From the NCBI GenBank assembly GCA_024763115.1, contig JANTGB010000131.1, positions 1-6,539 on the forward strand: a stretch of 6,539 nt of DNA. Direction: 5' to 3'. This document shows, piece by piece, positions 6,307-6,539 of the stretch. How positions within the stretch are numbered: the first letter of the stretch is position 1; every line of letters begins with the position of its first letter. Below the pieces are notes generated by a model that made no database searches, was not told where the DNA came from, and was given only the letters and a program-made list of their open reading frames with translations. The DNA is from Desulfobulbaceae bacterium. Lineage in GTDB: Bacteria > Desulfobacterota > Desulfobulbia > Desulfobulbales > SURF-16. A program made the position numbers and the translations under genes.

Positions 6307-6488
6307 ATTCAATATATTATTTTGCAACTTTCGCTTTTAAAAAAATAAGTATACCATATTTTATCTTCAAAGCCAGCCATTCAGTTAGAGAAGTGATCCG
6401 GTTGCAGGCAACCACAGACGTAGCAGGGCTACGTTTAAGATTGGTAACCGTTCACCAGGGCACAAAATTGACGATAACCTTCAGTCCT
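6307..6488. other. Intergenic stretch with two small hairpins and weak promoter signal
   Basis: An AT-rich part (about 6307-6370) contains a minus-strand TATACT (6354-6349) that could be a -10 box for the YcaO-type gene, but no -35 box is properly spaced. If it is real, the family-A element would form part of the 5' leader. Two tight perfect hairpins follow: GGTTGC-AG-GCAACC (6400-6413) and ACGTAGC-AGG-GCTACGT (6418-6434). The second is followed by only three T on the plus strand, so it is a poor terminator. No gene is seen. Confidence 0.45.
6444..6461 (+). repeat. Family-B-like element end
   Basis: GTAACCGTTCACCAGGGC resembles the family-B ends at 1994 (reverse strand) and at 6489 (14 of 18 bases for the latter). 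It lies 45 nt before the 6489 end in the same orientation, so it is probably a fragment or a nested copy. The following CACAAA also recurs at 4044-4049. Confidence 0.35.
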
Positions 6489-6539
6489 GTAAGTGTTTAC
6501 CAGTGCCTTAGATTCGTTCGTTTGGGACTTCGAAGCATA
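6489..6539. repeat. Left half of a second family-B element, cut by the window edge
   Basis: It begins GTAAGTGTTTACCAGTGCC. That differs from the reverse-strand end at 1994 by four transitions in 19 bases. It continues into the 34-bp stretch shared with 1904-1937 (32 of 34). The sequence reaches about the centre of the palindrome at position 6539, so the other half, or a larger element with these ends, would lie just outside. Confidence 0.6.

Overview
The window looks like an accessory stretch of a bacterial chromosome of moderate GC, probably Desulfobacterota (former Deltaproteobacteria). That placement is an inference. It rests on the style of the GspE and of the YcaO-TPR protein and on the density of small palindromic repeats. 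No marker gene fixes it. All genes I can support lie on the minus strand, so transcription runs from high to low coordinates.

Layout from left to right. Positions 1 to about 1770 hold an ISAzo13-family insertion sequence cut by the left window edge. Its transposase is split into two overlapping frames: an N-terminal ORF (966-1703) and a catalytic DDE ORF (978 to beyond position 1). They are joined by what looks like a programmed -1 frameshift on a run of eight A, with a Shine-Dalgarno-like GGGAGG placed 11 nt upstream. A near-consensus promoter (1741-1770) and a 21-bp-arm palindrome (1703-1752) sit over the start of this gene. Positions 1887-1994 hold a small palindromic element (family B) whose left half recurs at 6489-6539. 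Positions 2083-3762 encode a complete GspE-type secretion ATPase. Positions 3763-4345 are intergenic and made of repeat pieces. Positions 4346-6085 encode a stand-alone YcaO-domain protein with four C-terminal TPR repeats. Positions 6095-6306 are a well-bounded 212-bp MITE-like element (family A) with GTAACTATTCAG ends. The rest, to 6539, holds two small hairpins and more element ends.

How the parts fit. gspE and the ycaO-type gene are co-oriented but 583 nt apart, with family-A repeat material between them, so they are probably not a tight operon. A family-A end lies directly before both start codons: it overlaps the gspE ATG and ends 9 nt before the ycaO-type ATG. Neither gene has a visible Shine-Dalgarno site. 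No other type II secretion gene, and no RiPP precursor, E1-like partner or TfuA partner, is visible. The transposase lies downstream of gspE in the same direction, so readthrough from gspE would enter the IS. The palindrome over the transposase start is placed where it could silence such readthrough mRNA while sparing mRNA from the IS's own promoter. The most interesting signals are this IS expression control (frameshift plus anti-readthrough hairpin) and the repeat ends abutting two start codons.
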